A stretch of DNA of 64,000 bases from Paenisporosarcina macmurdoensis (GCF_042658845.1 NZ_JBHSRI010000002.1:124001-188000), one strand, 5' to 3'. Shown: positions 43,627 through 52,131, numbered from the stretch's first letter. Program-made: numbers and translations. Notes: generated by a model from the letters alone, not told the origin.

Positions 43627-43858
43627 TTAGAAACGCTCATAGAAAACAACAGTCAATATAAATTTGTACTTATTTTGGTTAAAACGAGAATAAAATTATG
43701 TAGTTCTTTATATGTGTTTTTGATCAAGACATTTTAATTTTGGCTATTAAAAGTGGTTGGAATTCAAATTATCATCGTAAGGATAATCCAAAATGAAGTT
43801 TTATTGGATTTGTATACAATTTTTTAATTGTGATACATTTTCTTAAAAGGAGAATTTC

Positions 43859-44806
43859 ATGATTATAAAAAAGAGATCTGCTCAATTAAATTTCTTGGGT
43901 CAAGCAGCATTAAAGAAGAGGCTTGATATAGGCCACTTTAGGTTTAATGAAGTGGAGAACAACTACTTTAGATCGAAAGCGGGTGTCTCTGGTGAAGATT
44001 TTGTTGATCAACAATTGGCACGTTATGAACACCCTGAAACTCATTTTATTATTCACGATTTGCATTTAAAAGCATCATCATTTTTTCAGATTGATAATCT
44101 TTTTGTGACTCAATCCTACGCATTAATTATCGAAGTGAAAAATATTAAACACACGGTAGAATTGATGCAAAACCCTCATTATATGAAGCAAACAAATCCA
44201 GAAGGTAAAGTAGTTATCATGGACAGTCCAGAAGAACAGTTAGATAAAAATATCATCTGGTTAAGGGATTGGATGTTAAGAAGAAATTGGTTTTTGCCAG
44301 TTGAAGGAGTAATCGTTTTTACAAATTCAGATTCTCATATCATTCCAAATAACTGTAAATACGATATTGTCAGACCCCGTTATTTAACAAAAAAGATTAG
44401 AAAAATGACGACGAGTAGAGAAGTTCTTAGCCAGGAGGAACTAATGAAGCTAGGCGAGGAATTTCTATTGAATCATAGGGAGTATGAACATAAAGCATTG
44501 CATGCAAAATATAATCTTAATTCTGCAGATATCATAACAGGAGTCGAATGTCCGGTATGTTTTGAAATCGGTATGAAGTGGTCGAAGAGAAAATGGATCT
44601 GTTCCAATGACCACAGCTCCAAGAACGCACATCTTCAAACATTAGACGATTATTTCTTTATATTTGGACCAGAAATTAACAACACATTCCGAAGATTTTT
44701 TCATATCAAAAGTAAAGACGTAGTAAAACGAATGTTAAAAAAGATGAATTTAGTAGAGGTCGGTAAAGGAAGATGGCGAAGATACCGCAAGCTTTTATCA
44801 AAATAA
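43859..44806 (+). CDS. NERD-domain protein (nuclease-related)
   Basis: 315 residues. A NERD domain occupies about residues 40-150: AGVSGEDFVDQQLARYE, HFIIHDLHLK, SSFFQIDNLFV (active-site Asp) and ALIIEVKNIK (Glu-x-Lys), the restriction-endonuclease-like core. The C-terminal half has a possible zinc-binding pair (ECPVCFEIGMKW ... WICSNDH) and a basic end. Unlike the broken copy at 6700 it is intact and lacks a membrane anchor. Nuclease activity is expected from the family but unproven. It is flanked on both sides by 21-bp array modules. Confidence 0.85.
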   Translation: MIIKKRSAQLNFLGQAALKKRLDIGHFRFNEVENNYFRSKAGVSGEDFVDQQLARYEHPETHFIIHDLHLKASSFFQIDNLFVTQSYALIIEVKNIKHTVELMQNPHYMKQTNPEGKVVIMDSPEEQLDKNIIWLRDWMLRRNWFLPVEGVIVFTNSDSHIIPNNCKYDIVRPRYLTKKIRKMTTSREVLSQEELMKLGEEFLLNHREYEHKALHAKYNLNSADIITGVECPVCFEIGMKWSKRKWICSNDHSSKNAHLQTLDDYFFIFGPEINNTFRRFFHIKSKDVVKRMLKKMNLVEVGKGRWRRYRKLLSK

Positions 44807-44818
44807 TTGAAAACCAAA

Positions 44819-44860
44819 CTTGTTAAGGACATCCACAGAAGCTGGATGTCCCCATTTTTT
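44819..44860 (+). repeat. Repeated hairpin H (copy 3), serves as terminator of the NERD gene
   Basis: TGTTAAGGACATCCA pairs with TGGATGTCC and a T-run, 13 bp after the NERD stop. Same sequence as the other H copies. Confidence 0.85.
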
Positions 44861-44867
44861 ATTAAAC

Positions 44868-44930
44868 CGCTGATAGACGACAGAAATCCGCTGATAGTCG
44901 ACACGAAATCGCTCATAGCAAGAGCAACTA
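44868..44930. repeat. 21-bp tandem array, CGCTSATAG family (3 units)
   Basis: ATAG cores begin at 44873, 44894 and 44915, exactly 21 bp apart. The tail AGAGCAACTATAAGTCACCA follows, then hairpin H copy 4. Confidence 0.9.
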
Positions 44931-44954
44931 TAAGTCACCATAATAAAAACCAAA

Positions 44955-44998
44955 CTTGTTAAGGACATCCACTGAAGCTGGATGTCCCCAATTTTGTT
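44955..44998 (+). repeat. Repeated hairpin H (copy 4), terminator-like
   Basis: TTGTTAAGGACATCCACTGA ... TGGATGTCC followed by T. It is nearly identical to copy 2 and lies between two 21-bp arrays, with no gene before it except through copy 3. Confidence 0.85.
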
Positions 44999-45002
44999 GA
45001 AC

Positions 45003-45128
45003 CGCTGATAGACGATAGAAAAACGCTGATAGTCGACACAGATTCGCCGATAGCCACGTCGTTTGCGCTGATAGACGACAGAGAACCGCCGATAGTCGAC
45101 AAGAAACCGCTCATAGCAAGTGCAACTA
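45003..45128. repeat. 21-bp tandem array, CGCTSATAG family (6 units)
   Basis: ATAG cores begin at 45008, 45029, 45050, 45071, 45092 and 45113, exactly 21 bp apart. A tail with GCAACTAT repeats follows up to 45165. Confidence 0.93.
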
Positions 45129-45174
45129 TGAGCAACATTAGCAACTATAAGGAACTATAAAAAACTACACAACA

Positions 45175-45205
45175 AAAAACCACTTCCAAATGGAAGTGGT
45201 TTTTA
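45175..45205 (-). terminator. Terminator of the TM2 gene
   Basis: AAAACCACTTCC pairs with GGAAGTGGTTTT around AAAT. It lies just beyond the TM2 stop on the minus strand and can also stop plus-strand read-through. Confidence 0.9.
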
Positions 45206-45209
45206 CTAC

Positions 45210-45437
45210 TCAGTAACTACGTTTATTCATTGTGTCTGCAACTTTGTAGGCATCGTAGATTCCCCAAATCCAAACTAGTGGGAAGGTGATGAAACCGATT
45301 AATACAAACATTAATGCAGAATTGATGAGTTGAACGACAATTAAGATTAAGCCTTTCATTAATTGTCCGTTATATATTTGTCCGACGCCGGTCCAAAAGA
45401 AACTTAATACAGCGGCAATGCCAGGGTTTTTTAACAT
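45210..45437 (-). CDS. TM2-domain membrane protein
   Basis: 75 residues, two hydrophobic helices joined by a short turn. KNPGIAAVLSFFWTGVGQIYNGQ and WIWGIYDAYKVADTMNK are the TM2 domain signature. A small integral membrane protein of unknown role, widespread in bacteria. AGGAGG precedes the ATG. Confidence 0.9.
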   Translation of the reverse strand: MLKNPGIAAVLSFFWTGVGQIYNGQLMKGLILIVVQLINSALMFVLIGFITFPLVWIWGIYDAYKVADTMNKRSY

Positions 45438-45494
45438 AAAGTATTCCTCCTAAATTTTCCGATACTATGTATACGGATGAAAAGGTAAAAAGTT

Positions 45495-46049
45495 TCAAAT
45501 AGGATCTGTCATGGCCCAAATAGCTATGGAAGGTTGTGAACTCGTGTTTACAAAACGATGAGGCAGATTACTATTAAAGTAAATGCTATCACCTTCATCA
45601 AGTTCATAGAATATGCCGTCAACCTCAACTTGCATTGTGCCCGTTAAAACAACACCGCACTCTTCGCCTGTATGAAAAACTAAAGGGTTATCCGAAATTT
45701 CACCAGGATCTAAAATCAATTTAAATAGACAGAACTGCTTACCATTACTCGGTGAAAGAACTTTATAGGTGGTGTTAGGACGAATTCGTTTCATCTCAAC
45801 TTGTTCATTCTTACGGATAACAGTCACTTCTTGTTGATCATCTGCCTCGAAAAATGTGAAAATGGGCACTTTTAAACAATGACTCATTTTCCATAATGTT
45901 TCTAACGATGGTGAAACTTGTCCACGCTCTATTTGAGAAATCATACTCTGACTGACTCCAGCTTTTTTGGCTAAATCATCCGCAGTGAATCCTTGAGATT
46001 TGCGTAAATGTCTTATTCTTTTGCCAACTTCCTCTTTTGGAAAGTCCAT
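45495..46049 (-). CDS. XRE-family regulator with cupin domain
   Basis: 184 residues. Residues ~8-63 form an HTH (RIRHLRKSQGFTADDLAKKAGVSQSMISQIERGQVSPSLETL). A cupin_2 domain follows (VFHTGEECGVVLTGTMQVEVDG, LPHRFVNTS) and binds a small ligand or metal. Such regulators (PuuR type) control polyamine, amino acid or peptide catabolism. It is divergent from the GntR-PatA-RocB operon, with a ~290-bp shared region, so it may regulate that operon as well as itself; this is inference. Confidence 0.9.
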   Translation of the reverse strand: MDFPKEEVGKRIRHLRKSQGFTADDLAKKAGVSQSMISQIERGQVSPSLETLWKMSHCLKVPIFTFFEADDQQEVTVIRKNEQVEMKRIRPNTTYKVLSPSNGKQFCLFKLILDPGEISDNPLVFHTGEECGVVLTGTMQVEVDGIFYELDEGDSIYFNSNLPHRFVNTSSQPSIAIWAMTDPI

Positions 46050-46295
46050 TTAACCAAACCCCCATAATTCGTTATCAATTATTAATCTTACTTCTATTTT
46101 ACACATTTTTTAACAAACCAACAGGAAAATATTAAATATTCTTAATTCACAAATAGTTACTAGGATATATAGTCATCTGTATTCTAGATTGAGCACAAGC
46201 ATTTCACTCAGATGAAGTCAGAAGAGTCCATCGTTTTACAAATTAACGCAAAGAAAACCCCTATACATACCTAACCTTGTAAGCTATAATTCGCA

Positions 46296-46313
46296 TATAC
46301 TGTATACAGAATA
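46296..46313. promoter_or_regulatory. Palindromic operator before GntR-PatA-RocB operon
   Basis: CTGTATACAG (46300-46309) is a perfect 10-bp palindrome inside a near-palindrome of 18 bp (TATACTGTATACAGAATA). It lies just after a TATAAT box (46285-46290), so it would cover the transcription start. Confidence 0.65.
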
Positions 46314-46343
46314 CAAAGACTGAAAGAAAGTAGTTGAACCGCG

Positions 46344-47003
46344 TTGAGAAAGATTAAAAAGCCTGAATCACTCGCGGATCAAGCATATAACTTAATTCGC
46401 AAAGATATTCTTACAGGAACATTGGCACCTAATGAAGAACTTCGTGAAGAAAAGTTCGCTATGGAACTCGGAATTAGCCGAACACCACTTAGAGAAGCAA
46501 TTCGTCGTTTAGCTACGGATGGACTTGTCGTTTTACAAACAGGCAAGCCAGCCATTGTTTCGTCATTCACTAAAGAAGATGCGCTTCACCAAATGGAAGT
46601 ACGCAAATTGCTCGAAACTTACAATATTGAACAAGTTGCCAGTTTCGTAACACCTATATTCATAAATACCCTAAAAGATAATCTCAAACACCAAAAACGT
46701 GCAGCTGATAAAAATGATTTCCACGAATTCATTGATTTAGATCGCGAATTTCATTTAATATTGGCCAATCAAAATCCAAATAAAAAGTTACGAGAAATGA
46801 TTCATACGATTAATACTGGCGTAAACCGAGCCTTCCTCATCCTTGCGAATACGTATCCGATTTCTGCAATGGAAGCTAGTGGAGAGCATGAAAATATCGT
46901 CACTGCTCTTGATGAAAAAGACGAAGTCGCTGCAACAAAAGCCATGCTGGAACATATGGATAATATCGAAAGAAGATTTCTTCATTACTATAAGAGGGGT
47001 TGA
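46344..47003 (+). CDS. GntR-family regulator (FCD subfamily)
   Basis: 219 residues, with a TTG start and a weak ribosome site. The winged helix reads RTPLREAIRRLATDGLVVLQTG. The FCD helical domain (EVRKLLETYNIEQVASFV, DLDREFHLILANQNPN, EHENIVTALDEKDEVAA) binds a ligand, often with a metal. It is 6 bp from the aminotransferase gene and probably controls this three-gene operon through the palindrome upstream. Domain layout matches the GntR at 11467. Confidence 0.9.
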   Translation: MRKIKKPESLADQAYNLIRKDILTGTLAPNEELREEKFAMELGISRTPLREAIRRLATDGLVVLQTGKPAIVSSFTKEDALHQMEVRKLLETYNIEQVASFVTPIFINTLKDNLKHQKRAADKNDFHEFIDLDREFHLILANQNPNKKLREMIHTINTGVNRAFLILANTYPISAMEASGEHENIVTALDEKDEVAATKAMLEHMDNIERRFLHYYKRG

Positions 47004-47009
47004 AGAACC

Positions 47010-48179
47010 ATGCCACTTACGATAAACGACCGAGTCACTAAAATTGCTGTTTCAGGCATTCGACAATTTTCTAATCAGCTAGTCCATTATCCTGATGCAG
47101 TGAATTTAACTGTAGGACAGCCAGATTTCCCATCACCTGACCGAGTAAAACAAGCGGGGATCTTTGCAATTGAGAACAACCTTACCGGATATTCTCATAA
47201 TGCCGGTCTGATCGAATTACGAAGCGCAGTCAGTCAATTCTTCAAAGAAAAATATAAGTTTACTTATAAAGCCGAAACAGAAATCATCATCACTATCGGG
47301 GCTAGTGAAGCCATCGACAATGTATTTAGAACGATATTGGAAGAAGGGGACGAAGTCATTTTACCGGCTCCTTGCTACCCAGGTTACGCCCCAATCATTA
47401 CGATGTGCGGTGCAAAAGTAAAGTATCTCGATACTTCTGATACTGGCTTAAAACCTTCTCCCGAACGCTTGAAAAGCTTGATTACAGAGAAGACGAAGGC
47501 GGTTTTATTTAATTTTCCATCGAACCCAACTGGTATCACCATTGATTCACAGGAGATGGATGCCTTAGCTGAAGTGTTAAAAGATCAAGAAATTTATATA
47601 TTATCTGATGAAATTTATAGTGAAAACACGTTCTCAGGCGAACATCGTTCATTTGCGTGTTACCCAGAATTGCGTGACCGCTTATTCCTCATTCATGGGT
47701 TATCAAAATCGCATTCCATGACAGGTTGGCGCATCGGCTTTTTATTAGGTCCTGAAGCTCTCATGCAACATTGTATAAAAATTCACCAATACAATTCGGT
47801 TTGCGCACCACTTCCAAGCCAGCATGCGGCAATTGAAGCACTCGGGATGAGTAAAGATGTACCTGCAGAAATGAATAAAGAATATGTCGTACGTCGAGAT
47901 TATATATATGGTCGCCTAACTGATATGGGGCTCGATGTCGTGAAACCAAACGGAGCATTTTACATTTTTCCTTCTATTAAAGAATTTGGTATGACATCAT
48001 TCGATTTTGCAACAAAGCTCCTTAAAGAAGGTGGCTTAGCTTGTGTGCCAGGAAGTGCATTTAGTGAATATGGAGAAGGTTTCATTCGGATTTCTTATGC
48101 ATACGCCATGCCTGTATTAGTCAAAGGAATGGATCGATTGGAAGCGCATGTTAAACTACTAAGACAACAGCAACAGTGA
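47010..48179 (+). CDS. PLP-dependent aminotransferase, class I/II (PatA-like)
   Basis: 389 residues, fold-type I aminotransferase. NLTVGQPDFPSPD, GYSHNAGLIELRSA, then NFPSNPTG, ILSDEIYSENTF and GLSKSHSMTGWRIGFL, in which the Lys binds PLP and the Arg binds the carboxylate. The family includes B. subtilis PatA (N-acetyl-LL-diaminopimelate aminotransferase) and related amino acid transaminases. Its place between a GntR regulator and RocB suggests amino acid breakdown, not lysine synthesis. Confidence 0.88.
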   Translation: MPLTINDRVTKIAVSGIRQFSNQLVHYPDAVNLTVGQPDFPSPDRVKQAGIFAIENNLTGYSHNAGLIELRSAVSQFFKEKYKFTYKAETEIIITIGASEAIDNVFRTILEEGDEVILPAPCYPGYAPIITMCGAKVKYLDTSDTGLKPSPERLKSLITEKTKAVLFNFPSNPTGITIDSQEMDALAEVLKDQEIYILSDEIYSENTFSGEHRSFACYPELRDRLFLIHGLSKSHSMTGWRIGFLLGPEALMQHCIKIHQYNSVCAPLPSQHAAIEALGMSKDVPAEMNKEYVVRRDYIYGRLTDMGLDVVKPNGAFYIFPSIKEFGMTSFDFATKLLKEGGLACVPGSAFSEYGEGFIRISYAYAMPVLVKGMDRLEAHVKLLRQQQQ

Positions 48180-48210
48180 ACCAATAGACGTAGTAAAGGG
48201 GAGTAGCATC

Positions 48211-49830
48211 ATGACAAAACTTATGTGGTCAACACCAGAAACGCTCCGCTCATTATTATGTGAAGTAGTAAGTTGGAAAAGTATGACTCTATCTGATGGT
48301 GAACGTGAATTTCCCTATAAAATTCAATCAAAACTTCAGGATATTCCATATTTCAAAGAACATTCTGATCTGATTGAACTGACAGATGCTGACCAGGGAC
48401 GCAAATTTCTATCTGCGTTTTATAAACATGAGAAGGCTACAGAAACGATTGTCTTAATTAGTCACTTCGATACCGTCAATACGGAAGAATACGGGGACCT
48501 TGAGGCATTAGCCTTCGAACCTGAAATGTTAACGAAAGCATTGCATGATAGAAAAGACGAATTACCAGATGAGGCACGAATCGACTTGGAATCAGGCAAT
48601 TATTTATTTGGTCGAGGCACGATGGATATGAAAATGGGACTCGTTTTACACATGAGTTTAATTGAGAAAGCTAGTAAAGAACAATGGCCAATCAATCTCA
48701 TTTTGCTTACGGTGCCAGATGAAGAAGTGAATAGTTCTGGAATGAGAGCTGCCGTTTCTAAATTAAATGATTTACGCGATCAACATGGGTTAACATATAA
48801 ACTATTTTTAAATAGTGAACCGATTTTCGCTCAACAACCTGGTGATGAAAACTATTATTTATATACAGGATCAATTGGCAAAATCATGCCGTCTGCTCTT
48901 TTTTATGGAATGGAAACACATGTGGGTGAGCCACTCAGTGGCATTACAGCCAATTATATTGCGTCCTATTTAACCCAACGAATGGAGTTCAATTCTTTAT
49001 TCCAAGAAACCGTTTTAGGTGAAACGACGCCATTACCAGTGACCATTCAACAAAATGACTTGAAAATGGAGTATTCTGCGCAAACTTCTTATCGAGCAAC
49101 AGCACTGTACAACGTGTTTTTAATGAAACGCAATGCAGCACAAGTGATGGAGTTATTTGTTCAAGTTGCAAATGAAGCAGCTAATGATTGTAACGAAAAC
49201 TATCAACGGATTTGCTCACGCGAAGGGGTAGACCCAGTAGGCGAAATTAAAGTATTGAAATATGAGCAATTATTAAAGCATGCAGTTGAAAAATTCGGTT
49301 CAGATTATGTAGACACAGTGAAGACTACTGTCCGCGACCATATGGAATGGGATGACCGTGAAAAATCATTCCGCATTGTTGATACTCTCATGATTCAGTG
49401 CCAAGAACTAGCACCAGCAATGGTCTTACTCTATGCGCCTCCATATTATCCAGCAGTTAATACGAGCGATGATCCGTTAGTAGAGGAATGTGTTGAATTT
49501 GTTAAGCAATTCGGTGCTTCTGAGCTTAATCTTTCTATCGAACGCCTTCATTATTTTAACGGAATTTCTGATCTTAGTTATGTTAATTACGAAGATAACG
49601 AAGGTGGATGGCAAGCGTTCGAAGCGAATACACCAGTATGGGGAGACACCTACTCCATCCCATTTGACGGAATGAGTGAACTGAACGCTCCAGTATTAAA
49701 TGTTGGACCATTTGGAAAAGACGCTCACAAAAAGACCGAGCGCCTGCACATTCAAAGTGCCTTCGTCGAATTGCCAATATTACTCGAAAACATGGTCAAA
49801 ACCGTCCTTTTTGAAAAAATAGAAGCATAA
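48211..49830 (+). CDS. rocB: M20-family peptidase, RocB-like
   Basis: 539 residues, close in length to B. subtilis RocB (566). LISHFDTVNTEEYGDLE and GRGTMDMKMG hold the metal-binding His and Asp residues, and PDEEVNSSG the catalytic and ligand Glu. The C-terminal half ends in GPFGKDAHKKTERLH, with the last His. RocB belongs to arginine use in B. subtilis but its exact reaction is not established. It is 31 bp after the aminotransferase gene with GGGG as ribosome site. No rocD, rocF or rocG is here. Confidence 0.87.
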   Translation: MTKLMWSTPETLRSLLCEVVSWKSMTLSDGEREFPYKIQSKLQDIPYFKEHSDLIELTDADQGRKFLSAFYKHEKATETIVLISHFDTVNTEEYGDLEALAFEPEMLTKALHDRKDELPDEARIDLESGNYLFGRGTMDMKMGLVLHMSLIEKASKEQWPINLILLTVPDEEVNSSGMRAAVSKLNDLRDQHGLTYKLFLNSEPIFAQQPGDENYYLYTGSIGKIMPSALFYGMETHVGEPLSGITANYIASYLTQRMEFNSLFQETVLGETTPLPVTIQQNDLKMEYSAQTSYRATALYNVFLMKRNAAQVMELFVQVANEAANDCNENYQRICSREGVDPVGEIKVLKYEQLLKHAVEKFGSDYVDTVKTTVRDHMEWDDREKSFRIVDTLMIQCQELAPAMVLLYAPPYYPAVNTSDDPLVEECVEFVKQFGASELNLSIERLHYFNGISDLSYVNYEDNEGGWQAFEANTPVWGDTYSIPFDGMSELNAPVLNVGPFGKDAHKKTERLHIQSAFVELPILLENMVKTVLFEKIEA

Positions 49831-49832
49831 TA

Positions 49833-49871
49833 AAAAGAAGGCCACTTCGACTTAGAGGGGTCTTCTTTTCG
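49833..49871 (+). terminator. Terminator of the GntR-PatA-RocB operon
   Basis: AAAAGAAGGCC pairs with GGTCTTCTTTT around ACTTCGACTTAGAG. Confidence 0.82.
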
Positions 49872-49881
49872 TTATGCGCGG

Positions 49882-50003
49882 GGATTTATCGTGACTTGCG
49901 CGTGATATATAGGGAGTTGAGAGAGTTAAATCGTGACTAGTCATCATGATATCGTGAATAGACGGATTAGCACAATTGAACGTGATTGGAATCGTGCCAT
50001 TTG
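49882..50003. repeat. 21-bp periodic region, ATCGTGA family (degenerate)
   Basis: ATCGTGA begins at 49888, 49930 and 49951, with a degenerate ATAGGGA at 49909, all on a 21-bp grid. A last ATCGTG at 49991 is 2 bp off the grid. It begins about 10 bp after the operon terminator, like the other arrays, but has a third consensus. Weaker evidence than the CGCTSATAG arrays. Confidence 0.6.
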
Positions 50004-50251
50004 ACCAGCCAAATGGCACTTTGCTGTGGTGATAGGTTTATTAACATGACTTGAGTATAAATTAACATAGATTATTTGAATGTGATGTTCCTAATAAATG
50101 GATGTATTCTATATACAAATACCTTCGAAATATACCTGAGTAAAAATACCTATTTTATAGAACCATCTTCCTGTTCTTTCCTTGTAACCCATTCTCCTCA
50201 TTCTATTAATTCATTTTTTTGATAGAGTTATAAGAGGAAGGAAGTGGAAAG

Positions 50252-51301
50252 ATGAAACAGATTAAATTTTTCATGGCAGGAATACTCTCTTTATCTTTGT
50301 TCATTCCAACAAGTATACTTGCTGCTGGGTTTCCTGATGTTTCGACAAACCATTGGGCATATAACTCGATTGACAAGCTTTCAAATGCCAAAATAATTAA
50401 TGGATATAGTAATGGGACATTTGGTCCTGAAAAACAAGTTAACCGTGCAGAAGCAGCCAAAATATTGGCAAGCGCTTTAAAATTACCGCTTGAATCAACG
50501 TATAAAACGAATTATGAGGATGTTCCTACAACGCACTGGGCTTTTAAAGAAATTCGTGCTTTAACAGAAAAAGGCATTTTTTCGAATGCCTCAGAATTTA
50601 ATCCGGACGCTCCACTAAGTCGAGCACAAATGGCTAAGGTGTTAGTTGTTGCCTATCAAATCAAAATGGACGACAATCACCAAGTAACTTTTAACGATGT
50701 TCCACAAGATAATTGGCATCCGTTTATAACCACGTTGGCGGAAGTTCAAATTTCTCAAGGAGTGACAATCAATTCATATAATCCATATGGAAAAGTGACA
50801 CGTGCTCAATTATCTGCGTTCGTTGATCGTTCGATGATATGGGATCAAAAGCGAGATTCTAGTGTCATTAAGTATGAAGTGACGAACAAAATGTATGTTG
50901 ATTCTTCACGTACTATAAACAGTACAGCAACAGAAACTGCCCACTTGGTAAATATTGAACGTGCCAAAGCCGGACTCCCAACATTAACACTGGATGCGCC
51001 ATTGTCAAAAATTGCAACACTCAAGTCTGAGGACATGGTTAAAAGTGATTATTTTAGTCATACATCTCCAACCTTTGGTGCCCCATGGGATATGGCGGAA
51101 GAGTACGGATACAGTTACAAAAGTTTTGGTGAAAACATTGCTTACGGTCAACGAACACCTGAAGAAGTCGTAAAAGCTTGGATGAATTCCCCTGGTCATA
51201 AAGCGAATATATTAAATAGGGAATATACAAATATCGGAGCCGGTATTGCTAAAGATGCCAATGGACGTATATATTGGGTTCATATGTTTTCTAGTAAGTA
51301 A
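50252..51301 (+). CDS. SLH-anchored CAP-domain (SCP/PR1-like) protein
   Basis: 349 residues. A signal peptide (to about residue 25, ILAAG) is followed by three SLH repeats (25-200: FPDVSTNHWAYNSIDKL, GYSNGTFGPEKQVNRAEAAK, RAQMAKVL) that bind pyruvylated wall polysaccharide. The last ~120 residues are a CAP domain: HLVNIERAKAGLPTL, MVKSDYFSHTSP, GENIAYG, WMNSPGHKANILN. The function of bacterial CAP proteins (YkwD type) is unclear; some are sporulation or surface proteins. GGAAGGAAG precedes the ATG. First of a run of SLH genes. Confidence 0.92.
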   Translation: MKQIKFFMAGILSLSLFIPTSILAAGFPDVSTNHWAYNSIDKLSNAKIINGYSNGTFGPEKQVNRAEAAKILASALKLPLESTYKTNYEDVPTTHWAFKEIRALTEKGIFSNASEFNPDAPLSRAQMAKVLVVAYQIKMDDNHQVTFNDVPQDNWHPFITTLAEVQISQGVTINSYNPYGKVTRAQLSAFVDRSMIWDQKRDSSVIKYEVTNKMYVDSSRTINSTATETAHLVNIERAKAGLPTLTLDAPLSKIATLKSEDMVKSDYFSHTSPTFGAPWDMAEEYGYSYKSFGENIAYGQRTPEEVVKAWMNSPGHKANILNREYTNIGAGIAKDANGRIYWVHMFSSK

Positions 51302-51311
51302 GAGAAATTAG

Positions 51312-51345
51312 AGAGACAGTCTATGTCAAAGACTGTCTCTTTTCT
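51312..51345 (+). terminator. Terminator after the SLH-CAP gene
   Basis: AGAGACAGTCT pairs with AGACTGTCTCT, followed by TTTCTTT. Confidence 0.9.
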
Positions 51346-51409
51346 TTGGATTATTATTTGTCTTCCACATTTATAACCAGTATAAGGGTAATGTGCTAAA
51401 CTAGTGAGT

Positions 51410-51874
51410 ATGAAAAAATATATTTTATTTATCCTCATCCTACTCGTACTTTTTTACTCTTCAGCGCAAACATACGAAGAACAATCAATGATTCCTGATC
51501 TTATGATGTGGCTTCCTGGAGAACCATTTAAAGGCTTTTTATCTCTTTTCCAAATCCCATATTGGGGAACAATCGTGTCAGTTGAAGAACGTGGTTATCA
51601 TGCATTTATCGAATTTCTTTTGAGAAAAGGAGCCCATATTGCAATATTTGGTGCTTTGGCGTTTGCTGCTTACATCATGTTCCGTCGCATTCGTATTGCC
51701 TTTATCCTAACGGTAGTCCTTGCGATTGCTGATGAATATCACCAATCCTTAACTGGGGGACGTACTCCTACAATTCATGATGTAATGCTAGATTCTTTTG
51801 GTGCAGCATTAGCATTAACAATGATATGGATATACAAGAAATATCGACAACCAATCACTAAAAGATATAATTAA
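51410..51874 (+). CDS. VanZ-like family membrane protein
   Basis: 154 residues with four membrane helices. The VanZ hallmarks are FLLRKGAHIAIFGALAF, IADEYHQSLTGGRTPTIHDVMLDSFGAA. VanZ gives weak teicoplanin resistance in enterococci; most homologues, like this one, have no known job and are not near van genes. ATG 51410 is preferred over GTG 51404 but the ribosome site is weak. Confidence 0.9.
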   Translation: MKKYILFILILLVLFYSSAQTYEEQSMIPDLMMWLPGEPFKGFLSLFQIPYWGTIVSVEERGYHAFIEFLLRKGAHIAIFGALAFAAYIMFRRIRIAFILTVVLAIADEYHQSLTGGRTPTIHDVMLDSFGAALALTMIWIYKKYRQPITKRYN

Positions 51875-51879
51875 AATGT

Positions 51880-51919
51880 AAAAACCCTTTAGACAGTTCA
51901 AAAGTCTTGTGGGTTTTTA
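51880..51919 (+). terminator. Terminator after the VanZ gene
   Basis: AAAAACCCTTTAGAC pairs with GTCTTGTGGGTTTTT (imperfect) with a T-rich end. Confidence 0.78.
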
Positions 51920-52002
51920 TTTTATTTAATGGGTCTAATTTCACTTAATAGTAGTTTAATATAATACAATAGACTCGGTTATTAATCGTTTTTAGATAAA
52001 TT

Positions 52003-52018
52003 ATGTAAACGTTGTCAT
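52003..52018. promoter_or_regulatory. Putative CcpA (cre) site before the SLH 5'-nucleotidase
   Basis: ATGTAAACGTTGTCAT matches the cre consensus WTGNNARCGNWWWCAW. It lies 114 bp before the start codon. The promoter itself is not certain. Confidence 0.5.
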
Positions 52019-52131
52019 ATTAATTCTAAAGATTTTGTAAATTGACTATTTTATTCAGATTATTTTTGGTAAAGTAATATTGTAAGAGGTCTAATCTATT
52101 ACCGCACGTATAAAGAGGAGGAAACTTATTC

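Noticed and set aside
44959..45144. Minus-strand peptide with FLSTISG-type heptads, and similar frames at 1066-1368, 22068-22329, 29543-29814 and 43323-43649
   Set aside because: These are reading frames through 21-bp arrays, open only because 21 is divisible by three; no ribosome sites.
51410..51874. Glycopeptide resistance from the VanZ-like gene
   Set aside because: No vanHAX or other resistance genes are present; VanZ-like proteins are common in Bacillales without this role.
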